A DNA stretch of 7,878 nucleotides from JALOOE01 sp964423545 (GTDB lineage: Bacteria; Chloroflexota; Anaerolineae; CG2-30-64-16), in the NCBI GenBank assembly GCA_964423545.1, contig CAYRFV010000266.1, positions 1-7,878 of the forward strand. Direction: 5' to 3'. This document shows, in pieces, positions 1 to 7,052 of the stretch. Numbering within the stretch: position 1 is the first letter of the stretch; every line of letters begins with the position of its first letter. The notes beneath the pieces are model-generated. The model worked only from the letters and a program-made list of their open reading frames with translations, made no database searches and was not told where the DNA came from. The translations under genes were made by a program, and so were the position numbers.

Positions 1-1665
1 ATGCAGGCGTTGGAAGATCAGGAAGATTCGTTCGTAGTATTCGGGGGCGATGCCGATCCCGTTGTCGCGCACCGAAAACTGCCAGTGACGCGTTTTCCCC
101 CCCTGTGCCGGGTCACAGCGCAGCGCGGCCACGTGGATCTGCGGCGGTCGCTCGTTGCGGTACTTCAGGGCGTTCCCGATCAGGTTCTGCAGCAGCTGGA
201 TCACCTGCGTCAGGTCGGCCATGAGAACCGGCAGGGGATCGTGGGTGACCACCGCGGCGCTCTCCTGGATCTGGACATCCAGATTGGCCAGCGTGATCGA
301 GAGCGCCTCTTCGAAGTCGACCTGCCTGAAGGGCTCGCCGCGCGAGCCGACGCGCGAGTATTCCAACAGGTCCTTGATCAGCCTGCTCATCCGCATGGCG
401 CCATCGAAGGCGAAGCCCATGAACTCCTGGGCGTCGCCGGTGAGCAGATGGCCGTAACGCCGCTGCAGCAGCTGCAGGTAAGTGGTCACCATCCGCAGCG
501 GCTCCTGCAGATCGTGCGAGGCGATGAAGGCAAATTGGGCGAGCTCTGCGTTGGAGCGCGTTAGTCCCTGGTAGGATTCCTCCAGCCTGGCCGTCATCGT
601 GTTGAACGCCTCACTGAGCTTTCCGAGCTCGTCCCGCCGCGCGTTCTCGATGCGATAGTCGAGGTTGCCCGCCCCGACGTACGATATGCCGGCCTGGAGC
701 TCGGTGATCGGCCGGAGCACGACGGAGTGGATGAAGCCCCGGATCATGCCGATCGCTGCGACCCCGAACAGCACGAACCCAACGGTCAGCAGGACGACAG
801 CGCTTCGAGTGCTGGCAAACGCCTCGTATCGGGGCAGCTCCGCTACCACCACCCAATCGGTGCGCGAGACCGGCGCGGTGGCAACCATCACGTGGGCGCC
901 GTCGAAGCTCTGGTAAGCGCCTCGCCATTCGCGCTGCGAATTCCGCAGTGCGTCCAGCAGCTCGGTCTGGTTGCGGAGATCGGTCTGCGCCAGCACGACC
1001 GCAAGATCGGTGTGTGCCACCACTCGACCGTCGCTGTCTGCGACGAAAACCCGGCCGCTCTGCCCGAAACGGATGTCCTTGACCACGTCCCAAAGCATGT
1101 CCATGCGCAGGCGGCCGGCCACAACGTAACCGCGGGCCGAGCGCATGGCGACGATCATGTAGGGCTCGTTGGCGGCCGACACCTGGACATCGCCCAGGTA
1201 GAGTTCGCCTCGGGCGGCAGCCTGGAACCAGCGCGCCTGGGCGATCGTGACCAGGTTGGCCAGGATCGCCCTGCCGCGCGCGACGCTGCTCAGGATGTGG
1301 CCTTGCGGATCCACGAAGACCAGCTCCTCGAACGCGGGGTTGAGTTCCAGCAGCCGGGTGAGCCCCTCCGAGTTGGCGGCGAGCTCATCATGGCCGAAGA
1401 GACTGAGGATGACGAGCGTGTCTTCGGACCGCTGCACGAAATCCGCCACGGCTGTGGCTGCAGTGCGCGCAGCCTCACCCTGCCGTCCCACCCACGACGC
1501 TGACTCGGTGCGGTAGATCAGCCAGGCGCTGACGGCCCCGGTGAGGAGCAGCACGACGGCCAGCACGAGGGAGACACGGGCCATCAGCCGGAAGCTGAGG
1601 CAGTCCCGCCGGCGGACATCGGGCTGTGCTGTCGGTGACGCGGAGGGTGCAGACGGGTGCAACAT
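1..1665 (-). CDS. Membrane sensor histidine kinase, dCache-HAMP-HisKA-HATPase (3' end cut by window edge)
   Basis: This open frame of 555 codons runs without a stop off the left edge. It reads as a transmembrane sensor kinase that would autophosphorylate on histidine in response to an extracytoplasmic ligand. Residues 32-51 form the first membrane segment. Residues 52-287 form an extracytoplasmic domain with a dCache-like pattern (ARWFQAAARGELYLG, then NEPYMIVA and a second lobe with SGRVFVADSDGRVVAHTD). Residues 289-308 form the second membrane segment, and 309-362 are HAMP (LRPITELQAG, DELGKLSEAFNTM). The H-box is ASHDLQEPLR with phosphoacceptor H384, the phytochrome/Cph1 type. The N-box is LLQNLIGNALKYR (N498) and the G1 box is VRDNGIGIAPEYY (D534). 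The protein stops at IFQRLH, so the G2 glycine box and roughly 45-55 residues are missing. The ATG at 1665 lies 13 bases after the stop of the solute-binding gene, with a weak AGGTG ribosome site overlapping that stop. No upstream in-frame start is available. The adjacency suggests that the two proteins work as a pair. Confidence 0.9.
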   Translation of the reverse strand, partial: MLHPSAPSASPTAQPDVRRRDCLSFRLMARVSLVLAVVLLLTGAVSAWLIYRTESASWVGRQGEAARTAATAVADFVQRSEDTLVILSLFGHDELAANSEGLTRLLELNPAFEELVFVDPQGHILSSVARGRAILANLVTIAQARWFQAAARGELYLGDVQVSAANEPYMIVAMRSARGYVVAGRLRMDMLWDVVKDIRFGQSGRVFVADSDGRVVAHTDLAVVLAQTDLRNQTELLDALRNSQREWRGAYQSFDGAHVMVATAPVSRTDWVVVAELPRYEAFASTRSAVVLLTVGFVLFGVAAIGMIRGFIHSVVLRPITELQAGISYVGAGNLDYRIENARRDELGKLSEAFNTMTARLEESYQGLTRSNAELAQFAFIASHDLQEPLRMVTTYLQLLQRRYGHLLTGDAQEFMGFAFDGAMRMSRLIKDLLEYSRVGSRGEPFRQVDFEEALSITLANLDVQIQESAAVVTHDPLPVLMADLTQVIQLLQNLIGNALKYRNERPPQIHVAALRCDPAQGGKTRHWQFSVRDNGIGIAPEYYERIFLIFQRLH

Positions 1666-1678
1666 GGCGAGTGTGCAC

Positions 1679-2797
1679 CTAGCGCTTCGCGGGCGGCGCG
1701 GCTAGGAAACGATCCCAGATGTCATCATATCGCTTCTGTCCTTCCTCGCTCGGCGGCAGCAGCATCTCTGCGCCCTTCAACTGCTCGCCGGTGGGATAGA
1801 TGACGGGATCCTCGCGGATGGCCGGATCGATGTGCGGTCCAGCCAGGTCGTTCGGCATGGCGTAATGGTTCTCGTTGACGAGCCGCCCCGTGATCTCGGG
1901 CCGCAGCAGGAAGTCCAGGAAGACCTCTGCCGTGTACTTGCTGCGGCTGTTGGCCGGAATGACGAAGCTATCGACCCACATCAGCGCGCCCTCCTCCGGC
2001 AGCACGTAGCTGACCGTCTCGCTCCGCTCGCGTACGCTTTTGTAGTCGTAGGCCCACCCCACGCCAAATGCCGCATCCCCCTCCAGGAGCGCCGGGGCCA
2101 GGCTGTTGTCGGCGCCGGCCATGACGACGGCGACGGGCTTCAGCTCCAACAGGCGCCGGAGCGCCGCTTCCAACTCGGCAGGGTCCTCGCTGTTGGCCGA
2201 GTAGCCCAGCGCCTTGAGCGCCACCCCCAGGGTGTGGCGGGCGGCTGACTCCCAGACGATCACCCTGCCGGCATAGCGCGGGTCCCACAGGTCAGCCCAG
2301 CGGGTGATCGGCGCGACGATCCGATCGTTGCGCACGACCAGGCCGGTGGTGCCCCAACTGTAAGGGATGGAGTGCTTGTTATCGGGGTCGTAGGCCAGGT
2401 TGCGGAAGTCGGCCGCAATATTCTTGAAGTTCGTGACGTTGCGATAGTCGATCGGCGCCAGCAGGCCCGATGCCAGCATGGTCGGGATGAGCTGGCTGTC
2501 CATGATCACGAGGTCATGCACCGCTGCGCCTGCCCGGATCAGTTCGATCGCTTCTTCCTGCGACTCGTAGGTCTCGACCCGCACCTTGACGCCGAACTCC
2601 CTGGCGAAGGCATCGGCGACGATGCCGATCCTGTCTTCGGACCAGGTGTAGACGGTGATCTCCCCGGCCAGCTTCTTGCGATCCGGCCCACTGGCGCGCG
2701 CCGGCTGGCAGCAAGCAAGAACGCCGGCCGCCAGAGCGAGCGCGGCCAATGCCAGCGCTTGTGTAAGCCCCGGGGGCGGCGTCAGGCCTGCTTTCAT
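1679..2797 (-). CDS. PotD-like extracellular solute-binding lipoprotein (spermidine/putrescine family)
   Basis: The 372-residue protein follows the bacterial polyamine-binding (PotD/PotF) fold along its whole length and is close to the usual family size. A signal segment at 11-28 is followed by VLACC, a plausible though not ideal lipobox with C29 as lipidated residue. Family landmarks are ITVYTWSED (W52), VETYESQEE, the HDLVIMDS strand, NLAYDPDNKHSIPYSWGTTG (131-151), ITRWADLWDPRYAGR, LKALGYSANSEDPAELEAA, GVGWAYDY (W248), GALMWVDSFVIP (W274, D276) and FLLRPEITGRL. By hand alignment with E. coli PotD, W34, W229, W255 and D257 are kept, but Y37, S83, Y85, D168 and E171 are replaced (D55, D100, Q102, A185, H188). 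The ligand may therefore not be a classic polyamine. No potA, potB or potC-like gene is adjacent; both neighbours are histidine kinases. The ATG has an AGGAGG site 7 bases upstream. Sensor accessory is favoured over transporter component, but this is inference. Confidence 0.9.
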   Translation of the reverse strand: MKAGLTPPPGLTQALALAALALAAGVLACCQPARASGPDRKKLAGEITVYTWSEDRIGIVADAFAREFGVKVRVETYESQEEAIELIRAGAAVHDLVIMDSQLIPTMLASGLLAPIDYRNVTNFKNIAADFRNLAYDPDNKHSIPYSWGTTGLVVRNDRIVAPITRWADLWDPRYAGRVIVWESAARHTLGVALKALGYSANSEDPAELEAALRRLLELKPVAVVMAGADNSLAPALLEGDAAFGVGWAYDYKSVRERSETVSYVLPEEGALMWVDSFVIPANSRSKYTAEVFLDFLLRPEITGRLVNENHYAMPNDLAGPHIDPAIREDPVIYPTGEQLKGAEMLLPPSEEGQKRYDDIWDRFLAAPPAKR

Positions 2798-2804
2798 CGA
2801 AGTG

Positions 2805-2810
2805 CCTCCT
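2805..2810 (-). promoter_or_regulatory. Ribosome binding site of the solute-binding protein gene
   Basis: Read on the minus strand this is a full AGGAGG, 7 bases before the ATG at 2797. It is the strongest ribosome site in the operon. It lies in the 45-base gap after the REC-PAS kinase stop, so the binding protein can be translated independently and probably at a higher level than its kinase neighbours. Confidence 0.8.
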
Positions 2811-2842
2811 GATAGCGCTATGTCAGGCGACGCTCGCCTCTG

Positions 2843-4318
2843 CTACCCTCCGCCGAGCGCCAGCACCTGGCTGCTCAGCGGCAGCTCCAGCTCAACGATC
2901 ACGCCCGCGCCATCCTCGCGATTCCACAGCCGGCACTGCCCGCCGACCTCCCACACCAGCGATGCCACAGTGGGGAGCCCCAACCCCATCCCCGCGACAT
3001 TGCCGGTGAGATACCGTTCGCCCTGGTAGTACGGCGTCCAGGCCCTGGCAATCTGCTCGGGCGAGAGGGTCAGGCCATCATCCTGGACGCGCAAACGAAA
3101 GCTGGTGGGAGGCGCCGGGCGAAGGCTGATATCCACCTGGGGCGCGGCGCGCGGGTGGAACTTCACTGAGTTCTCCAGCAGCTCGCCCAGGATCCACTCC
3201 ATGGCGGTTCTCGACAGCCCGGCGGCCTGGTCCAGCAGCTCCTGGGAGATGGTCAGGTCGAACTCGGTGAGGCCAGTCTCCCTCGCCAGCCTCGCGACCA
3301 GTCCTTCCATGTCACCCAGCGGGCAGGTGCCGTGTTCCGCGGCCCGCGGAGAGGTCTTTATGTACCGGATCACATCGTTCACGGCCTTGACCAACCGTTC
3401 GACCCCTTGTTGGATCGCTTCGATGGTCTCGCGGCCGGCCGGGTCCGAGATCGACAGCCGGTCGAGCAGCTCCGCGCCGGCCCGCACGGCGGTCAGCGGC
3501 GTCCGCACCTTGTGCATCATTATCGTCTGGAAGGTCTGCCGCTCGCGGTTGGCGATCATCTCGTCCGTGACATCGTGGAGGCTGATGAGACGTGCGGCCT
3601 CCGGCGCCTTCGCCTGGTCGAGCACGGTCACGCGCAGCCAGAAGGCCCGGCTGGTGCTCGTCTCGGGGCGCACCAGGTAGCGCGCTTCGTCAGGATGCAG
3701 CGCGGCTGCATCCGGCCAGCCGCGCCACGCGTCCGCAGGCTCGGCGCGGTACTGCCGGCTGACCAGGTCCCAGAACCTGCCGGGACAGGTGTCCGTCTCG
3801 GTGGGCGGCAGCCCCAGGAAGAGCCGCGCCTGCGGGTTGGCGTTCACCACCCTGTCCGTTTCGTCCACGATGACATATCCCACATCGGAGCGCTCGACCA
3901 CCCAGTCGAACCAGGCGCGCTCGGTCAGCAGCCGGCGGTAGCGGTTCAGCCGCAGGATCGTGCGCAGCCGGGTGCGCAGCTCCACGCGGTCGAATGGTTT
4001 GGAGATGAAATCGTCCGCGCCCGCGATGATCCCCTGCAGGCGAGACTCACGGTCGTCCAGCGCGGTCAGCATGATGATCGGGATCTCGCCCAGCCGGGGA
4101 TTGGCGCGCAGCTTGCGGCACACCTCAAAGCCGTCGATGCCGGGCATCATGATGTCCAGCAGCACCACATCGGGTGTCAGCGCCTGCACTTTTTCGAGCG
4201 CCTCGTAGCCGTCGCAGGCGAACGTCAGGTCGTAGGGCTCCTTGGCCAGCAGCGCGTCCATCATGTCGCGAGCGACCTGCCGATCGTCGACCACCAGAAC
4301 CAGGTTACGCGCGTTCAT
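2843..4318 (-). CDS. Response regulator-histidine kinase, REC-PAS-HisKA-HATPase
   Basis: From the chosen start the protein has 491 residues and no membrane segment or signal peptide. Residues 5-122 are a receiver with D11/D12, phosphoacceptor D55 (VVLLDIMMPGIDGFEV), T85 and K107 (ISKPF). Residues 134-255 are PAS-like (ERSDVGYVIVDETDRVVNANPQ, closing with LISLHDVTDE). HisKA has the H-box MHKVRTPL with H269; the usual acidic residue after the histidine is lysine (K270). HATPase has an N-box LGELLENSVKF (N383), a weak G1 box VQDDGLTLSP and a clear GMGLGLPTVASLV glycine box. An upstream in-frame ATG at 4351 would add 11 residues (MPLLRAWQGVT). I prefer 4318 because it has AAGGAG 5 bases upstream and starts just before the receiver's first strand. 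This start overlaps the preceding gene by 14 bases, suggesting translational coupling. It probably receives phosphate at D55 from a partner kinase and adds its own kinase activity. Confidence 0.9.
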   Translation of the reverse strand: MNARNLVLVVDDRQVARDMMDALLAKEPYDLTFACDGYEALEKVQALTPDVVLLDIMMPGIDGFEVCRKLRANPRLGEIPIIMLTALDDRESRLQGIIAGADDFISKPFDRVELRTRLRTILRLNRYRRLLTERAWFDWVVERSDVGYVIVDETDRVVNANPQARLFLGLPPTETDTCPGRFWDLVSRQYRAEPADAWRGWPDAAALHPDEARYLVRPETSTSRAFWLRVTVLDQAKAPEAARLISLHDVTDEMIANRERQTFQTIMMHKVRTPLTAVRAGAELLDRLSISDPAGRETIEAIQQGVERLVKAVNDVIRYIKTSPRAAEHGTCPLGDMEGLVARLARETGLTEFDLTISQELLDQAAGLSRTAMEWILGELLENSVKFHPRAAPQVDISLRPAPPTSFRLRVQDDGLTLSPEQIARAWTPYYQGERYLTGNVAGMGLGLPTVASLVWEVGGQCRLWNREDGAGVIVELELPLSSQVLALGGG

Positions 4319-6566
4319 AGTGACTCCTTGCCAGGCGCGCAGCAATGGCATCGGCCAGCGCCCTCAGCTGCACCGGCTTGTGCAGATAGCCATCGGCGCC
4401 GGCCGCGCGCCAGGTCGGCTCGTCGTCCGGACTGCTCGCCGCCGACAGGGCCAGGATGGGGGTGCGGGCCAAGGGGTACTCCGCCCGGAGGCTTCGGACC
4501 ACTTCCAGGCCTCTCTGGTCAAGGAGGTGGTCATCGACGATGATCAGATCGGGCTGGAGCAACGACGCTTTTTCAAGCGCCTGCCTTCCTTCGTGCGTCA
4601 CCGTCAGCCTGTAGCCGATTCGCTCCAAGTGAGGAATGAGAGGGTCGATGCCGTCGTGGGGGTCGTCGACCAGCAGGATGTGGGCCACGCACTGCGCAGG
4701 ATCCTGGCACGGCCCTGGTGATCTCGCCAGATCGCCGCCATCCCCGGCCGGCAGGTCTGTGCAGCAGCGTCGCCACGGGAGTCGCACCGTGAAGCGGCTG
4801 CCTCGACCCTCCGCGGCCGGGCTCTGGGCCGTGATCGCGCCGCCGTGCAACTGGACCAGGCGCCCTGCCAGCGCCAGTCCCAGGCCCGTGCCCTCGTAGC
4901 GCCGCGCGCGGCCTGCATCGAGCTGGACGAAAGGCCGAAACAGCAACTTGATCGTCTCCGGGGGGATGCCGATGCCGGTGTCCCAGACGCTGAACAACAC
5001 CGCATCGTCGTGTGCCTGTCCCTCGACCACCAGGCCCACCCGGCCGCCCTCCGGCGTGAACTTGACTGCATTGCCCAACAGGTTCACCAGCACCTGCTTC
5101 AGTCGCCGCGCGTCGGCGATGATGGTGTAGACGCCGGGATCGTAGGCGGTCTCGATCCCGATGCCCTTCTTTGCCGCCTGGATGCGCACCATCTGGAGTG
5201 CAGCATCGCAGAGCTGCTCCACATCCACCCGCACGAGATCCAGCTCGATCTTGCCCGCCTCGATCTTGGAGATATCGAGGATATCGTTGATGATCGCCAG
5301 CAGGTGGCCGGCGCTCTGCTCGATGCTCTTGAGCGCCTTCCGCTGTGGATCGGAGATATCGCCGAGAGCCCCCTCCTCCAGCGCCTGGGCCAGCCCAAGC
5401 ACTGCGTTGAGGGGCGTGCGCAGCTCATGGCTCATGTTCGCCATGAATTCATCCTTGAGACGGGCCGTCTGCGCCAGCTCAGCGTTGGCCGCTTGCAGCG
5501 CCGCGGTGCGCTCCTCCACGCGACGGGCCAGGGAGGCGCGCTCCTGTGATAGCTCGGCATTCGAATGCCGCAGGTCGTGCAGCAGCCTGGCGTTCTGCAC
5601 GGCGAGCGCGGCGACATTGGCCAGGGCGATGAAGAGCTCCACATCCTCCTGGCTGTAGGCGTTGTGGAGATAGCTCTGCGCCTGCATGACGCCGACCGTC
5701 TTTTCCCCGACCTGCATCGGCGACATGATCGCGGAGTGGATCATGATGGATTGGTCTTCGGTCGAGTCGACCGCGGTCGAGTCGACGGCGGTCGAGGTCG
5801 CATCCGCCTCGGCGTCGCCATCCCGGATGCGAACCGCGCTGACCCGGTGGAAGATCGCCCCCCAGTCGGGGATGTGCAGCGCCTTGCCCGTCAGGACGAC
5901 CTGGCTCTGGGGGCTGTTGCCCAGTGGGTCCAACGGGATGGGGGACAGCCTGGCCGGGTCCTCGACGCCGCCGCCGCGGGTGAAGACATACTCGGCGCGG
6001 ATCAGGCGGTCACGCTCATCGTAGGAGGAGACGATGAACGCCTCGATGTCCATCAGTCCGCTCAGATGCACGCTGATCGTGCGGTAGATTTCGGACAGAT
6101 CGGCGGCTCGGCCGAGCGCATCGGCCAGCCGGTTGACGGCGATCTGCCGCTGGAGCAACTTCTGGATGCGGCCTTCGGAGCGTTTGCGCTCGATGGCGTA
6201 CTGGATGCCGTGGGTGAGCAGGTGGGGGTCGAGCTGGCCCTTGACGAGATAGTCCTGCGCGCCCTGTCTGACGGCTTCGGTCGCGAGGTTCTGGTCATCG
6301 ACCCCCGTCATCACGAGGATCGGAGTGGCGGGCGCCGCCTGGCCGACGCGGGCGAAGGTCGGGAACCCGCGCGCATCGGGCAGGTTCAGATCCAGCAGGA
6401 TGACGTCGGGGACGCCGGAAGCGATGTGCTCGATCGCTGCGCCAAGATGGGTGACATGGGTGACGCTGTAGCCCGGCGTCGCGTGCTCGGCGAGCATCAG
6501 GCGCACCAGGCGAGCATCGCCAGGATTATCCTCGACCAGGAGAACCTGGATGGGCTCGGCGGTCAT
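4305..6566 (-). CDS. Hybrid histidine kinase, REC-GAF-HisKA-HATPase-REC
   Basis: This is a 753-residue cytoplasmic protein without membrane segments. Residues 5-125 are a receiver with E12/D13, phosphoacceptor D59 (VILLDLNLPDARG), T87 and K109 (YLVKG, with G in place of the usual P). Residues 145-328 are GAF-like (LADALGRAADLSEIYRTI, then SPMQVGEKTVGVMQAQSY and ALAVQNARLL). Residues 330-372 are a heptad-rich, probably coiled-coil linker. HisKA has FMANMSHELRTPLNAVLG with H380. HATPase has N-box VNLLGNAVKF (N499), G1 DTGIGI (529-534), F-box and G2 GTGLGL (559-564). After a cysteine-rich linker (C601, C602, C620, C626) comes a second receiver from about 629 with D634/D635, D678, S708 and K730. 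All core catalytic residues are present, so it should be an active kinase with an internal phosphoacceptor. The GAF domain carries a short repeat-derived insert (STAVD units, 258-271). It starts 18 bases after the Rcp1-like gene with a modest GGAG site, and overlaps the next gene by 14 bases. Confidence 0.93.
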   Translation of the reverse strand: MTAEPIQVLLVEDNPGDARLVRLMLAEHATPGYSVTHVTHLGAAIEHIASGVPDVILLDLNLPDARGFPTFARVGQAAPATPILVMTGVDDQNLATEAVRQGAQDYLVKGQLDPHLLTHGIQYAIERKRSEGRIQKLLQRQIAVNRLADALGRAADLSEIYRTISVHLSGLMDIEAFIVSSYDERDRLIRAEYVFTRGGGVEDPARLSPIPLDPLGNSPQSQVVLTGKALHIPDWGAIFHRVSAVRIRDGDAEADATSTAVDSTAVDSTEDQSIMIHSAIMSPMQVGEKTVGVMQAQSYLHNAYSQEDVELFIALANVAALAVQNARLLHDLRHSNAELSQERASLARRVEERTAALQAANAELAQTARLKDEFMANMSHELRTPLNAVLGLAQALEEGALGDISDPQRKALKSIEQSAGHLLAIINDILDISKIEAGKIELDLVRVDVEQLCDAALQMVRIQAAKKGIGIETAYDPGVYTIIADARRLKQVLVNLLGNAVKFTPEGGRVGLVVEGQAHDDAVLFSVWDTGIGIPPETIKLLFRPFVQLDAGRARRYEGTGLGLALAGRLVQLHGGAITAQSPAAEGRGSRFTVRLPWRRCCTDLPAGDGGDLARSPGPCQDPAQCVAHILLVDDPHDGIDPLIPHLERIGYRLTVTHEGRQALEKASLLQPDLIIVDDHLLDQRGLEVVRSLRAEYPLARTPILALSAASSPDDEPTWRAAGADGYLHKPVQLRALADAIAARLARSHYERA
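4324..4329 (-). promoter_or_regulatory. Ribosome binding site deciding the 4318 start of the REC-PAS kinase
   Basis: On the minus strand this is AAGGAG followed by 5 bases and the ATG at 4318. It lies inside the last codons of the upstream hybrid kinase gene (ending at 4305). It supports the 4318 start over the ATG at 4351, which would lie upstream of this site. Confidence 0.75.
5754..5795 (-). repeat. In-frame 15-base tandem repeat inside the GAF coding region
   Basis: Read on the minus strand, two near-identical 15-base units (TCGACCGCCGTCGAC and TCGACCGCGGTCGAC) are followed by a partial third (TCGACC, then GAAGAC). They encode STAVD, STAVD and STED at residues 258-271 of the hybrid kinase. 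The unit length is a multiple of three, so copy changes would keep frame. The stretch probably forms a surface loop in the GAF domain. Confidence 0.8.
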
Positions 6567-6584
6567 GGCGCTCCGTGGTGGGCT

Positions 6585-7031
6585 TCAGCTCGGGGGCAGC
6601 GTCGCCGTCGATAGCCAAAAGCGCTCGATGGACTGCACGACTTCCACGAGCTGGTTGAGGTCGGCCGGCTTCGAGACATAGCAGTTCGCGTGCAGATCGT
6701 AGGAGCGCACAATATCGCGCGGCGCGTCGGACGTGGTGAGCACCACCACAGGAATCCGGCGCAGGTCGGGATCGGTCTTGATGTCGTGGAGCACCTCGCG
6801 GCCGTCCTTCTTCGGCAGATTCAGGTCCAGCACGATCAGGTCGGGGTGCAAGACCGTGGTGTATGCTCCCGCCTTGGCCAGATACTCCATCGCCTCCACG
6901 CCATCGCGCACGACACGCAACTGGTAGCGGGCTGCTGACTCGCGAAACGCCTCCTGCATCAGTCGCACGTCCCCGGGATTGTCCTCCACGAGCAAGATCT
7001 CGAGCGGACGAATCAGCATCTTGACCGACAT
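6585..7031 (-). CDS. Single-domain response regulator, Rcp1-like
   Basis: The 148-residue protein is a receiver domain with no output domain. The acidic pair is E16/D17 (ILLVEDNPGDVRLMQEAF), the phosphoacceptor is D69 (DLIVLDLNLPKKDGREVL), the switch threonines are T99/T100 and the conserved lysine is K121 (SKPADL). The signatures SYDLHANCYVSKP and VVQSIERFWL are typical of the Rcp1 family, whose members accept phosphate from phytochrome-type kinases with an HDLQEPLR-like H-box. A kinase with that H-box is the last gene visible in this operon (H384 at 514-516), so the two are candidate partners (inference). It is the first gene after the promoter. The ATG at 7031 has AAGGAG 7 bases upstream; the ATG four codons later (7019) lacks such a site. 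Output would be by protein-protein contact or phosphate transfer. Confidence 0.93.
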   Translation of the reverse strand: MSVKMLIRPLEILLVEDNPGDVRLMQEAFRESAARYQLRVVRDGVEAMEYLAKAGAYTTVLHPDLIVLDLNLPKKDGREVLHDIKTDPDLRRIPVVVLTTSDAPRDIVRSYDLHANCYVSKPADLNQLVEVVQSIERFWLSTATLPPS

Positions 7032-7038
7032 GCCTGTG

Positions 7039-7044
7039 CTCCTT
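7039..7044 (-). promoter_or_regulatory. Ribosome binding site of the Rcp1-like gene
   Basis: On the minus strand this is AAGGAG, 7 bases before the ATG at 7031. It lies only 8 bases beyond the 3' arm of the predicted leader hairpin, so folding of the leader could affect access to it. Confidence 0.75.
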
Positions 7045-7052
7045 CCGGCTGG

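Noticed and set aside
727..1503. Plus-strand open frame of 258 codons opposite the dCache kinase
   Set aside because: The minus frame here encodes a continuous 555-residue sensor kinase with clear domains; the plus frame has none.
611..1678. Several short minus-strand frames (611-1093, 888-1124, 1290-1478, 1475-1678) that would suggest a broken gene
   Set aside because: They are in other frames. The frame starting at 1665 is open without interruption to the left edge, so there is no pseudogene here.
3332..4543. Plus-strand open frame of 403 codons opposite the REC-PAS kinase
   Set aside because: It lies antisense to a well-supported kinase, crosses into the neighbouring gene, and its translation is rich in R, H, Q and G with no recognisable domain. 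It is a typical shadow frame in GC-rich DNA.
5565..6614. Plus-strand open frame of 349 codons opposite the hybrid kinase
   Set aside because: Its composition (repeated D, V, G, R runs) mirrors the antisense of receiver and GAF codons, no ribosome site or domain is seen, and the minus-strand gene has all its catalytic motifs.
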